In this document: positions 45,593-53,885 of the stretch, piece by piece | How the letters are laid out: each line of letters opens with the position of its first letter | Numbering within the stretch: position 1 is the first letter of the stretch | Origin: DASVHS01 sp035468985 | GTDB taxonomy: Bacteria > Acidobacteriota > Thermoanaerobaculia > Gp7-AA8 | Assembly (NCBI GenBank): GCA_035468985.1 | Contig: DATISF010000009.1 | Location: 62,001 to 126,000 of the forward strand | Reading direction: 5' to 3' | Length of the DNA: 64,000 bases | Program-made: the position numbers and the translations under genes | Notes under the pieces: generated by a model | The model's input: the letters and a program-made list of their open reading frames with translations, nothing else | Databases searched by the model: none | Told to the model about the DNA's origin: nothing

Positions 45593-48232
45593 TCAATCCT
45601 TGGCGTCGTACCAACTTCGGCCCCATCGTGCTTCCACCGCCAGCGGGACGGCGAGCGGATAGATGTTCTCCATCGCTTCCTTCACGATTCCGGCCACCTG
45701 CTCGGACGACTTCTCCGGAGCCTCGATCACGATTTCGTCGTGCACGGTCAGAAGCATGCGCGCCTGCGGCGCCTCGGCGTCAAGACGTTTGTCGAGCGCG
45801 ATCATCGCCAGCTTCAGCAGATCGGCGGCCGTCCCCTGGATCGGGGCATTGATCGCCATCCGCTCGGCATTGCCGCGGACCGTGAACGAGCGGTTGTGGA
45901 TCTCGGGAATGTAGCGCACGCGGCCAAAGAGCGTGGTGACCTTGCCCGTCGAACGCGCCTCTTCGAGTGTTTTGTCGAGGTAATGCTGAATCTTCGGATA
46001 CCTCCCGAAGTACGCCTCGATGAACTCCTTCGCCTGCGACGTCGGAATGTTCAATTCATTGGACAGCCGGAATGCGGACATGCCGTACAGCACGCCGAAG
46101 TTGATCGTCTTCATGGCTCGCCGCTGGTCGGGCGTGACCTGGTCTTCCGGGACGTTGAAGATCTTCGACGCCGTGGCGCGATGAATGTCCGCGCCCCGCT
46201 TGAATGTCTCGATCAGGCTCTCGTCCTGCGTGATGTGCGCGAGGATTCGCAGCTCCACCTGCGAGTAATCGGCCGAGAGGAGCATGGATCCGTCATCGGC
46301 GACGAACGCCTTGCGGATCACGCGTCCCTGCTCGGTCCGGATCGGGATGTTCTGCAGGTTCGGATCGGAGGAGGAGAGCCGGCCGGTTGCCGCAACGGCC
46401 TGATTGAACGACGTGTGCACCCGGCCGTCTTTGCCCACCAGCAGCGGTAGCGCGTCGACGTAGGTCGATTTCAGCTTGTGCAGCTCGCGGTGCTCGAGAA
46501 TCAGCCTGGGAATCGGGAAGCCATGGCTGGCGAGCTCCTCGAGCACGTCCTGGCTGGTGGAGTACTGCTTGGTCTTCGTCTTCTTCACGACCGGGTAGTT
46601 CAACTTCTCGAACAGGATGTGCCCGAGCTGCGTCGGCGAATTGATGTTGAACTCCGTCCCCGCCTCGGCGTAGATGCGCGTTTCGAGATCGGCGATCTGC
46701 GCGCCCATCGTGTGGGACATCTCGTGCAGCAGCGCGGTGTCGATGCGGATTCCCCGCTCCTCCATGCGCGCGAGGACAGGCGTGAGCGGCAACTCGATGC
46801 GCTGGTAGATGTCCGCGAGCGCCGGATCGCGCTTCAGCTCGGGCTCGAGCATGTCCCGCAACGCCATCGTCACGTCCGACTTGTCGCCGAGGTATTGCTC
46901 GTAGGGGCCGAGATCGGAGGCACCGATTTCGTGCTCGATTGCGAACAGCGGCGCGGTCTTCTGCACGTCCTTGCGAGAGACGATGTCCTGCTTGAGACGG
47001 TCGCGCGCAACGTTCGCCAGCGAGTGGCTCGGCAGACCGGGATTGATCACGTACGACATCAGCATCGTGTCGTCCCAGTGCGCCGGAACCGGCCACCCGC
47101 CCGAGTGCAGTCTGCGGATCTGCAACTTCACGTCGTGGGCGACGAACGTTCCCTTTGCAGCGAGCAATTCGCGAACGGCCGCAACCAGATCTGCTCTGGA
47201 CGCGGGAACGATGAGCGACTCGCCTGCCTTTCGCGAGAGCGACACCGCGATCGGCTCGTCGAATCCTTCCGGCGTCTTCGATTCGATCCAGATGCCCAGC
47301 GGATCGCCGGAGGCAAACGTGCGAACTTCTTCAGCGGATTCGGCCAGCCGGAACTCCTTGTGACCCGGCGGCGCCTCCGGCAGGTACTCCTGCATCAACG
47401 ACGCGAACTCCAGGCGCGAGAAAACATCGTGCAGCTTCGTTCGGTCGGGCTCTTCAAGCCTGAGCGAGTCGAAGTCGACGTTCACGTCGAGATCGCATTG
47501 GATCTTCGCCAGGTCGCGCGAAAGGAATGCTTTGTCCCGATTCTCCTCGAGCTTCTTCCGCTGCGCCGGTTTGATCTCGTGGAGATGCTCGTAGACGGCA
47601 TCGAGCGATCCGAACTGCGAGATCAACGCCTTCGCGCCTTTCTCGCCGATGCCCGGAACGCCGGGAATGTTGTCGATGGCGTCGCCCCAGATCGCCATGA
47701 CGTCGACCACTTTCTCCGGCGGCAGACCGAAGGCTTCCTCGACGCCTTTCGCGTCGTACATGACTTCGCGGCCCGTGTGGTAGAACGAGATCCCGTCGCC
47801 GACGAGCTGGAAGAAGTCCTTGTCGCTCGTGGCGATCACCACGTGGTAGCCGCGATCGCGTGCCGCGCAGGCCAGTGACCCGATCAGATCGTCGGCCTCC
47901 CAGTCTTCGATCCCCAGTACCGGGATCCGGAACCCGGCGAGCACTTCGTTGACGAACGGAAGCTGCACCGAGAGGTCATCCGGCATCGGGCGCCGGTCCT
48001 TCTTGTAGTCCTCGTACGCGGCGTGCCGCGTTGCCGATCTGCCGATGTCGAAGGCGACCGCGATGTTGTCCGGTTTGTGGTCCTTCAGGATCTTTCGCAG
48101 AGTCTGCGTGAAGCCGTAGACGGCGTTGGTCGCGAATCCCGACGAGTTCGTCAGGTTACGGATCGCGTAGTAGGAGCGATAGACGTTGTTGGAGCCGTCG
48201 ATGAGAAAGAGGGTGGGCTTCTTCGCGGGCAT
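45593..48232 (-). CDS. polA: DNA polymerase I with apparently inactive 3'-5' exonuclease
   Basis: 879 residues. The 5'-3' nuclease domain (about 1-290) is intact (FLIDGSNNVYRSYYAIR, WEADDLIGSLACAARDRGY, ATSDKDFFQLV). The polymerase domain keeps motif A DYSQVELRILAH, the O-helix RRAMKTINFGVLYGMSAF (Phe at the sugar-selecting position) and motif C VHDEIVIEAP. In the middle domain the exo I DxE motif reads WIE (GIWIESK, about residue 315) and exo II lacks its Asp (VAHDVKLQIRRL), so proofreading is probably lost, as in Taq-type enzymes. Excision repair and Okazaki-fragment processing are its likely roles. Confidence 0.95.
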   Translation of the reverse strand: MPAKKPTLFLIDGSNNVYRSYYAIRNLTNSSGFATNAVYGFTQTLRKILKDHKPDNIAVAFDIGRSATRHAAYEDYKKDRRPMPDDLSVQLPFVNEVLAGFRIPVLGIEDWEADDLIGSLACAARDRGYHVVIATSDKDFFQLVGDGISFYHTGREVMYDAKGVEEAFGLPPEKVVDVMAIWGDAIDNIPGVPGIGEKGAKALISQFGSLDAVYEHLHEIKPAQRKKLEENRDKAFLSRDLAKIQCDLDVNVDFDSLRLEEPDRTKLHDVFSRLEFASLMQEYLPEAPPGHKEFRLAESAEEVRTFASGDPLGIWIESKTPEGFDEPIAVSLSRKAGESLIVPASRADLVAAVRELLAAKGTFVAHDVKLQIRRLHSGGWPVPAHWDDTMLMSYVINPGLPSHSLANVARDRLKQDIVSRKDVQKTAPLFAIEHEIGASDLGPYEQYLGDKSDVTMALRDMLEPELKRDPALADIYQRIELPLTPVLARMEERGIRIDTALLHEMSHTMGAQIADLETRIYAEAGTEFNINSPTQLGHILFEKLNYPVVKKTKTKQYSTSQDVLEELASHGFPIPRLILEHRELHKLKSTYVDALPLLVGKDGRVHTSFNQAVAATGRLSSSDPNLQNIPIRTEQGRVIRKAFVADDGSMLLSADYSQVELRILAHITQDESLIETFKRGADIHRATASKIFNVPEDQVTPDQRRAMKTINFGVLYGMSAFRLSNELNIPTSQAKEFIEAYFGRYPKIQHYLDKTLEEARSTGKVTTLFGRVRYIPEIHNRSFTVRGNAERMAINAPIQGTAADLLKLAMIALDKRLDAEAPQARMLLTVHDEIVIEAPEKSSEQVAGIVKEAMENIYPLAVPLAVEARWGRSWYDAKD

Positions 48233-48244
48233 CAGCGGGCGCGG

Positions 48245-48250
48245 ATTATA
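48245..48250 (-). promoter_or_regulatory. TATAAT box before polA
   Basis: A perfect TATAAT on the minus strand, 12 nt before the polA ATG. No good -35 at 17 nt. The expected transcript would begin about 6 nt before the ATG, too short to carry a ribosome site. Confidence 0.5.
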
Positions 48251-48267
48251 GGTCCGCTGAAAACACT

Positions 48268-48289
48268 AACGGAGCCTTTCGGCTCCGTT
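48268..48289. terminator. Hairpin upstream of polA
   Basis: AACGGAGCC (48268-48276), TTTC, GGCTCCGTT (48281-48289): perfect 9-bp stem. It lies where a -35 region for polA would be expected, so it may be a terminator for something transcribed toward polA or away from it, or a regulatory structure; the sequence alone does not decide. Confidence 0.45.
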
Positions 48290-48720
48290 GTGGTACATCG
48301 TGTAAGGGGCTGGACTGCTGCGGCCAGTTGGTAGGGTTCAAGGAAGCTAAGTGATGAATCGTCCAAAATCGGTCCAATAGTCAAGGAGGGAGCTCGCAGC
48401 AGCCACTTGGCGCGAACGGAAAAGGCTGGATCCGCGCATGTGGTTTCTGACTATCTCTAGTCTGAAACCTCCTTTCGTCGTGCGTTGCTTCGCTGCGAGA
48501 ACCAAGCCAAGGTTTGTGATCGGGGTCACAGCAGACCTCGCCGGCCGCCCCTGAAGCAGGCGCAACCGCTTATGTGTCCGTCAGCAGGAGACTTCCGCGT
48601 GAGACGCTTGTGAAATCTGGCGCATTCCGCCGGATGGCAACTTTTTCCCTCTCTGGCGCTGGCGCTGCAAAACTGACCGACCGCCTGCAGAAAATCCTCC
48701 TCACGCTGAGGGGATCCGCT
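48290..48720. other. Noncoding stretch with a long hairpin; no gene recognised
   Basis: No protein family or known RNA (tmRNA, RNase P, SRP, 6S, tRNA) is recognised. The main feature is the hairpin 48442-48469: GGTTTC, T, GACTA, loop TCTC, TAGTC, T, GAAACC. On the minus strand a perfect AAAGGAGG (48478-48471 region) precedes it and an ATG follows it, opening a 30-codon frame (MRGSSLFRSR...) that ends near 48347. A plus-strand frame at 48574-48759 runs into the MITE array and is probably not a gene. Confidence 0.4.
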
Positions 48721-49170
48721 ACGGAACCTCTGCACAAGTCGTTGTTCACGTCATCCTGAGCCGCGAAGAGGGGCGAAGGATCTCGAAATCGCAGGCGTTT
48801 TCGTATCCTGAGATCCTTCGTCGCCCTTCGCCGACTCAGGATGACGGCTTGCGACGTTATTCCGGCGCCGCGCCAGAACCTCTGCACAAGTCGTTGTTCA
48901 CGTCATCCTGAGCCGCGAAGACGGGCGAAGGATCTCGAAATCGCAGGCCTTTTCGCATCCTGAGATCCTTCGTCGCGCTTCGCCGACTCAGGATGACGGC
49001 TTGCGACGTTGTTCCGGCGCCGCGCCAGAACCTCTGCACAAGTCGTTGTTCACGTGATCCTGAGCCGCGAAGAGGGGCGAAGGATCTCGAAATCGCAGGC
49101 GTTTTCGCATCCTGAGATCCTTACGTCGCGCTTCGCCGACTCAGGATGACGGCTTGTTCAGAGGTTCCCT
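48721..49170. mobile_element. Array of three MITE-like elements, 152-bp period
   Basis: The unit ACAAGTCGTTGTTCAC... begins at 48734, 48886 and 49038, an exact 152-bp period. Each unit holds the inverted modules ATCCTGAG(C/T)CGCGAAG, GAAGGATCTCGAAATCGC, CCTGAGATCCTTCGTCGC and CGACTCAGGATGACGGCTTG. The outer ends are inverted repeats (GGAACCTCTGCACAAG and CTTGTTCAGAGGTTCC) flanked by CTAC on both sides, a possible 4-bp target duplication. Units are nearly identical, so the expansion is recent. The right end supplies the TAG stop of the 49169-50752 gene. The same element occurs singly, inverted, at 11628. Confidence 0.8.
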
Positions 49171-50752
49171 ACGGCTTCTGAATCGAAGCGAGCAGCCAGC
49201 GCGCGCGCATGCACTCCGGATCCTCGGCAATCTTTCGCTGGAGCTGCGCGATGACGCGCGCGCGATCGACCGCGCCCGAAGCCACGAGGTGCTGCTGGTA
49301 GCCGCGCCCCTCCGGAAAAATCGCGTCGTACTCGCCGTCGGTTGAATTCGGACCGCCGCGCCGCACGAACACCATCCCGTTGTCTCCCCAGTCGACGAGA
49401 GCCCAGCGTGCCCGTGGAAAGCGGCTGACCGTGAACGGCGCGAAGGATGTGATGGCGCGGCCGGTGGAGTCGATCGTGGTGATCCGATCGGGCTCGTCGA
49501 CGTACTCGAGCAGGGCGTAATCGATCGCGTAGTCGCGCAGCAGTGCGTTCCAGGCGCGGCTGTCGGCCCGGGCCGACTTCAAGCGCTGCATCAGCGGCAG
49601 GTACACCTCGTTGCGGCCGTCGATGAAAACACGCCGCTCCGGATAGAGGTTCCAGATGAGATATCCGCCGAACGAGTAGCTGTTGAGCATGTGTCCGCGA
49701 AGATCCCGCGACTTCACGAAGCGGACGACGTCATCGGGAAAATAGCGAGCTTCGCCAAACCCGCGCTCGAACGGAAAGTAGATCGTCAGCACGATGCCGA
49801 GGGCGATGACTCCAAGCGCGGCGACCGCGTTGCGCCATGCCCCCCGGAGGCGCGCCGCCTCTTCCGCGACCAGCATCGGCATGAACACGGAGAAAAGACC
49901 GACATTGCGGACATACCGCAATGAAATGTAGGCGAGGAAGGCCGCGACACCGATCCTGGCAACGAATCTCGAATCTCGAATCTCGAATCTCGATACCAGC
50001 AGAATCCCCGTGAGCAGGAGCGTCACGAAGTAGAACGGCACCTTTTCCAATGCCGGATGCCGCCACTCCTGGTTGTCCAGCACTCCCGAATTGATGATGC
50101 GCGTCAGCTCGAACGGAACCGTCAGCACGCGATATCCGAACGGGTTGAGACAACTGGCCGCCACCGAGGTCGCGAGCGCGACGCCTTGCGCAAGCGATCG
50201 CACGAACAGCAGTTGAATGATCAATCCCACGATCACGGCGGCGTGCACGTTCGACCAGACCGCGCAGATCACGGGCAGCGCGGCCAGCCATCGCCAGTCG
50301 CGCGTCCGGAGAAACGAGTCGGCGCAGATGTACGTCAGCACGGCGAACAGCGTGCTGAAGAGCTCCGGCCGTTCGATGAACCGCGTGATGCCGCCGGCGA
50401 TCGAGAGAAAGGCCAGACCTCCGGCGACAACGGGATCGACGCCGCGGTCGACGGCGTAGAACGCAACCACGATCAATGTCGCCGCGAACAGGAGGCACTT
50501 CAGCAGAGCGATGCCGGCAGGCCCGAACGCCGAGTACGTCGCGTACTGCATGACCTGGAAGAGCCATTCGTGGTCGACGTACTCGTGTCCGAACGCGGTG
50601 TAGCTGTAAACATCCGTCGTGGGGATCGAATGCGTGGCCACGATCAGCTGGCCCGTCCGCAGGTGCCACCAGAAATCGAGGTCGGCGATCCTGGTCAGGC
50701 CGGCGGCGAGCACGGCGGCGGCGATGGCGGCGGCAAGCAGCAGCTTCCTCAA
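49169..50752 (-). CDS. Polytopic membrane protein, GT-C-like, with small C-terminal domain
   Basis: 527 residues. About ten hydrophobic helices occupy residues 1-340; the first loop DLDFWWHLRTGQLIVATHSI and YVDHEWLFQVMQY are acid/aromatic-rich as in GT-C glycosyltransferases and related O-antigen-type proteins. The soluble C-terminus includes SFGGYLIWNLYPERRVFIDGR. No named family is certain. Residues at 49964-49991 (SRFEIRDSRF) come from a heptamer array of four GAATCTC units, which makes the gene a candidate for phase variation. The TAG stop is contributed by the MITE array. The start overlaps the DUF1858 gene stop. Confidence 0.65.
   Translation of the reverse strand: MRKLLLAAAIAAAVLAAGLTRIADLDFWWHLRTGQLIVATHSIPTTDVYSYTAFGHEYVDHEWLFQVMQYATYSAFGPAGIALLKCLLFAATLIVVAFYAVDRGVDPVVAGGLAFLSIAGGITRFIERPELFSTLFAVLTYICADSFLRTRDWRWLAALPVICAVWSNVHAAVIVGLIIQLLFVRSLAQGVALATSVAASCLNPFGYRVLTVPFELTRIINSGVLDNQEWRHPALEKVPFYFVTLLLTGILLVSRFEIRDSRFVARIGVAAFLAYISLRYVRNVGLFSVFMPMLVAEEAARLRGAWRNAVAALGVIALGIVLTIYFPFERGFGEARYFPDDVVRFVKSRDLRGHMLNSYSFGGYLIWNLYPERRVFIDGRNEVYLPLMQRLKSARADSRAWNALLRDYAIDYALLEYVDEPDRITTIDSTGRAITSFAPFTVSRFPRARWALVDWGDNGMVFVRRGGPNSTDGEYDAIFPEGRGYQQHLVASGAVDRARVIAQLQRKIAEDPECMRARWLLASIQKP
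49964..49991. repeat. Perfect heptamer array (4 x GAATCTC) inside a membrane-protein gene
   Basis: Four identical GAATCTC units, 28 nt, in the coding region. One unit more or less shifts the reading frame. Being perfect, this array is the most slippage-prone of the set. Confidence 0.85.
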
Positions 50753-50997
50753 GAAAAGAGGAGCGAGTTCAGATCGCGGATCAGACGCTCCAGCGGGAGG
50801 TCGTATGCCACGGCCACCTGCTCCAGCGTCTCCTCATCCGACATCGCACAATGTGAACAGCCGCCGATGTGGTACGACGCGAACACCCATTTCGCAGCGG
50901 GGTGCAAGGCCAGCGCGCCGCCGACGGTCATCTCCGGCACGAACTGCCGAGTCGGCTCCGGTGCCCGTTGCTCCTGTGCCGGCATGTCGTTCATCAT
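50749..50997 (-). CDS. DUF1858-like small protein with CxxC
   Basis: 82 residues. The C-terminal 60 residues match the DUF1858 pattern (a conserved helix-turn with HxGGC-x-x-C): WVFASYHIGGCSHCAMSDEE, then ETLEQVAVAYDLPLERLIRDL. Related domains are associated with hybrid-cluster and redox proteins; a disulfide or metal role is possible. Ribosome site GAGGAG and a TATAAT box (51020-51015) precede the ATG. It is translationally coupled to the membrane protein downstream. Confidence 0.7.
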   Translation of the reverse strand: MMNDMPAQEQRAPEPTRQFVPEMTVGGALALHPAAKWVFASYHIGGCSHCAMSDEETLEQVAVAYDLPLERLIRDLNSLLFS

Positions 50998-51014
50998 CTG
51001 ACTCCTCGCCAGCG

Positions 51015-51022
51015 ATTATAAA
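51015..51022. promoter_or_regulatory. Overlapping divergent -10 boxes (DUF1858 gene and moaD)
   Basis: The A/T stretch ATTATAAA provides TATAAT on the minus strand (51020-51015, 17 nt before the DUF1858 ATG) and TATAAA on the plus strand (51017-51022, 8 nt before the moaD ATG). The two promoters share bases, so firing in one direction should hinder the other. The plus-strand start would be nearly leaderless. Confidence 0.5.
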
Positions 51023-51030
51023 ATCCGCCC

Positions 51031-51276
51031 ATGAACATCCGCCTCCTCTATTTCGCGGTCCTCCGGGACATCACAGGCAGAAGCGATGCCGTCATGTCGC
51101 TCAAGGAGGGGACGCGCGCCTCCGACGTCTGGCAGAACCTGCGGGGCCAGTACACGCAACTCGCCGACTACAAGCAGCCGCCGATGATTGCCGTCAACGA
51201 GACATACGCCGCCCCTGAAACCGTCCTTCACGAAGGTGACGAGCTCGCCTTCATCCCTCCGGTGGCCGGCGGATGA
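51031..51276 (+). CDS. moaD: Molybdopterin synthase sulfur carrier subunit
   Basis: 81 residues with a ubiquitin-like fold and the essential C-terminal Gly-Gly (PPVAGG), which is thiocarboxylated and gives sulfur to cyclic pyranopterin monophosphate. N-terminal strand IRLLYFAVLRDITGR is typical. Joined to moaE by ATGA. Confidence 0.93.
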   Translation: MNIRLLYFAVLRDITGRSDAVMSLKEGTRASDVWQNLRGQYTQLADYKQPPMIAVNETYAAPETVLHEGDELAFIPPVAGG

Positions 51277-51686
51277 GCTACCTCACGGACGGCGACATCG
51301 ACACCCCGTCTCTGGTCCGCAGCACGATGCGCCGCTCGGACGGAGCCTGCGTGGTGTTCGAGGGCGTCGTCCGCGATCATCACCAGGGGAAGTCCGTCGA
51401 ATCGATCTTCTACGACGCCTACCGGCCCATGGCGGAAAAAGAGATCGCGAAAATCATCAGTGAGATCCAGTTACAGTATTCTGATGTGAAAATCGCTGTC
51501 GTCCATCGCCTCGGCCATCTCACCGTCGGCGACGTCTCCATCGCCATCGTTTGTACCTCGCCGCATCGCGCCGAATCGTACGAAGCGTCGCGCCTGCTCA
51601 TCGACCGCATCAAACAGACCGTCCCGATCTGGAAAAAAGAGAGCGGGCCGGGCGGCGAGGTGTGGGTCGGGTGGCAGGGCCGATGA
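51273..51686 (+). CDS. moaE: Molybdopterin synthase catalytic subunit
   Basis: 137 residues. Large subunit of molybdopterin synthase: VVFEGVVRDHHQGK, the segment SPHRAESYEASRLLIDRIK and the catalytic lysine pair in VPIWKKE. With MoaD it forms the heterotetramer that makes the dithiolene. The stop overlaps the NUDIX start (ATGA). No other moa or mog genes are seen nearby. Confidence 0.94.
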   Translation: MSYLTDGDIDTPSLVRSTMRRSDGACVVFEGVVRDHHQGKSVESIFYDAYRPMAEKEIAKIISEIQLQYSDVKIAVVHRLGHLTVGDVSIAIVCTSPHRAESYEASRLLIDRIKQTVPIWKKESGPGGEVWVGWQGR

Positions 51687-52228
51687 CCCCGGGCGCCATT
51701 CCGGCCGCTAGCGTGATCCTTCTGCGTGACGCGCCGCTGCAGATCCTGATGATTCTGCGCCACGAGAAAAGCTCCTTCGTTCCAAGCGCATGGGTCTTTC
51801 CCGGCGGAGCGATCGATCCGGAAGACGGCCAACCGGAAACGCTCGAGGCCGCGCGCGCCGCCGCCGTCCGCGAGCTGTTCGAAGAGACCTCGATCCGCGT
51901 CGATGGCGAGCTGGTTCTGACCTCGCGGTGGATCACGCCCGCCGGCCTGCCCAAGCGCTTCGACACGTTTTTCTTCCTGGCCATCGCCCCGGAAGATGCG
52001 CAGGTTGTCCTTCACGAAGCGGAAGCCGTCGATTCGATGTGGATCGCTCCCAAAGCCGCGCTGGAACGAAACCGGCGAGGTGAGCTCCGGATGGTGTTTC
52101 CGACGGTCAAGAATCTGGAGGCGATCGCCGGCGCGACTTCCGCCGCGGAACTGCTGGCGTCGCGCCGCGGGGCCACGATCGAGCCGGTCGAGCCGATCAT
52201 GCTGAACAACCAGCCGGTTCTGCCGTGA
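51683..52228 (+). CDS. NUDIX hydrolase (NUDT19/CoA-diphosphatase-like)
   Basis: 181 residues. NUDIX box in the form GGAIDPEDG then ARAAAVRELFEETSI: the catalytic R-E-L-x-E-E is intact, while the usual Gly after E-E-x is Ser. The N-terminus AASVILLRDAPLQILMILRH and the spacing between GGAID and the REL helix resemble the NUDT7/19-like group. Start at 51683; the frame is open 44 codons further upstream inside moaE. Substrate unknown; a nucleoside-diphosphate-linked compound is expected. Confidence 0.85.
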   Translation: MTPGAIPAASVILLRDAPLQILMILRHEKSSFVPSAWVFPGGAIDPEDGQPETLEAARAAAVRELFEETSIRVDGELVLTSRWITPAGLPKRFDTFFFLAIAPEDAQVVLHEAEAVDSMWIAPKAALERNRRGELRMVFPTVKNLEAIAGATSAAELLASRRGATIEPVEPIMLNNQPVLP

Positions 52229-52959
52229 ACATCCGCAGCCTCACCGCCCCGAACCCCGGCCCGTTCACTCTCGACGGCACGCGCACCTACCTCCTCGGCG
52301 AATCGGCTGTGATCGATCCCGGGCCGGCCATCGAGTCTCACGTGCGCGCGATCATCGAGTCGATGCCGACCGTCGACCGCATTCTCATCACGCACCGGCA
52401 CGCCGATCATGCTCCCGCCGCGATTCCGCTGAAGGAAGCGACCGGTGCGAGGATCTTCGCCCCCGAGGGCGTGCTCGACGATGCGCATGTCGATCACCGC
52501 GTGTCGGACGGCGAGTTCATCAACGTCGAAGGCACGCCGGTCGAAGTCATCGCCACGCCCGGCCACACACGGGAGCACGTCTGCTACCTGACCGCGAGCG
52601 GCGATCTCTTCACCGGCGACACGATCCTCGGATTTGGCACGACGGCGATCTTTCCGCCCGACGGCAACATGCGCGAGTACATCGACTCGCTCCGATTGCT
52701 CCGCTGGCGCGATCCGAAGCGCATCTGGCCCGCTCACGGACCGACGCGCGACGACGCCATCGCGCTCATCGACGAATACATCGAGCACCGCCTGGCGCGC
52801 GAACAGCAGATCGTCGCCGCATTCGCGGCCGGTGCACGCACGCCGGCAGCAATCCGTCAGCGGATCTACGGCGATCTCGACGAGAGACTGCATCGCGCGG
52901 CGGAAATTCAGGTCGAAGCTCACCTGATAAAGTTGCGTGAAGAAGGACGATTGCCTTGA
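52225..52959 (+). CDS. MBL-fold hydrolase, LACTB2-like
   Basis: 244 residues. Metallo-beta-lactamase fold with HRHADH (about residues 57-62), the third ligand His in ATPGHTREHVCYL, Asp in FTGDTILG and His in AHGPTRDD. The C-terminal helical part (EEIxxHRLAREQQIV and AAEIQVEAHLIKL) matches LACTB2-type enzymes, some of which are endoribonucleases. GTG start, coupled GTGA to the NUDIX stop. Confidence 0.88.
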   Translation: MNIRSLTAPNPGPFTLDGTRTYLLGESAVIDPGPAIESHVRAIIESMPTVDRILITHRHADHAPAAIPLKEATGARIFAPEGVLDDAHVDHRVSDGEFINVEGTPVEVIATPGHTREHVCYLTASGDLFTGDTILGFGTTAIFPPDGNMREYIDSLRLLRWRDPKRIWPAHGPTRDDAIALIDEYIEHRLAREQQIVAAFAAGARTPAAIRQRIYGDLDERLHRAAEIQVEAHLIKLREEGRLP

Positions 52960-53885
52960 GACACAAAGATTTCATCGAGATTCACGACTACACCGCGGAC
53001 GAAGTGCGGGAGATCTTCGAGATCGCCCGCGACATGAAAGCGAAGCCGTCGAAATTCAGGGACGCGCTCCAGGGGCAGACGCTGGCGATGATCTTCGAGA
53101 AATCATCGACGCGCACCCGCGTCTCGTTCGAGGTGGGGATGTTCCAGCTCGGGGGACACGCGCTGTTCCTCTCGTCGCGCGACATCCAAATCGGTCGCGG
53201 GGAGCCGATTGAGGACACGGCGAAGGTGCTCTCGCGGTACGTGGACGGCATCATGGCCCGCACGTTCTCGCACAAGACGGTCACCGATCTCGCCGAATAC
53301 GCGAGCGTTCCGGTGATCAACGGCCTCACCGACCTGTCGCATCCCTGTCAGGCGATGACCGACTACTTCACCGCGTGGCAGAAGTTCGGCGATCTCAAGG
53401 GAAGAAAGATCGCCTACGTCGGCGACGGCAACAACATGGCCCATTCGCTCATGTTCGGCGCGCCGAAAGTCGGCATGGACATCACCATCGCCACACCCGC
53501 GGGCTACGCTCCCGACCCGGCCATCGTCGCCGAGGCCGAGGCCGATGCCAAGGCGGCGGGAACGAAGATGCTCGTCACGACACGCATGGACGAGGCGGTG
53601 GCCGGCGCTGATGTCGTGGAGACCGACGTCTGGGCCTCGATGGGGCAGGAGGCGGAGGCGGAGAAACGCCGCGCCGATTTCTCCGGCTGGATGGTCGACG
53701 ATCGCCTGATGGCGAAAGCGCGCAAGGAAGCGATCTTCATGCACTGTCTTCCCGCGCATCGCGGCGAAGAAGTATCGGCGGGCGTCATCGACTCTCCGCG
53801 CTCCGTGATCTACGACGAGGCCGAGAACCGCCTGCACATCCAGAAGGCGATCATGCACGTGCTGATGAAGGATCGAAAGCGTTGA
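52956..53885 (+). CDS. argF: Ornithine carbamoyltransferase
   Basis: 309 residues. Arginine pathway enzyme: carbamoyl phosphate plus ornithine to citrulline. Carbamoyl-phosphate loop SSTRTRVSFE, HPCQAMTDY, ornithine-loop region VVETDVWASMGQE and HCLPAHRGEEV with the catalytic Cys. TTG start coupled to the upstream stop (TTGA). Other arg genes are not in view, so it appears separated from the rest of the pathway. Confidence 0.95.
   Translation: MRHKDFIEIHDYTADEVREIFEIARDMKAKPSKFRDALQGQTLAMIFEKSSTRTRVSFEVGMFQLGGHALFLSSRDIQIGRGEPIEDTAKVLSRYVDGIMARTFSHKTVTDLAEYASVPVINGLTDLSHPCQAMTDYFTAWQKFGDLKGRKIAYVGDGNNMAHSLMFGAPKVGMDITIATPAGYAPDPAIVAEAEADAKAAGTKMLVTTRMDEAVAGADVVETDVWASMGQEAEAEKRRADFSGWMVDDRLMAKARKEAIFMHCLPAHRGEEVSAGVIDSPRSVIYDEAENRLHIQKAIMHVLMKDRKR

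Noticed and set aside
48320..48350. Possible tRNA-Sec or other tRNA (GGGTTCAAGG)
   Set aside because: No acceptor or anticodon stem can be drawn around it; no CCA end.
48574..48759. 61-codon frame running into the repeat array
   Set aside because: Its end is inside the MITE copy, and similar frames in both strands of the repeat are by-products of its palindromes.
48721..49170. CRISPR-like array
   Set aside because: Three copies with a 152-bp period and no short unique spacers; the whole unit repeats and has inverted ends, so it is a MITE-like tandem, and no cas genes are present.
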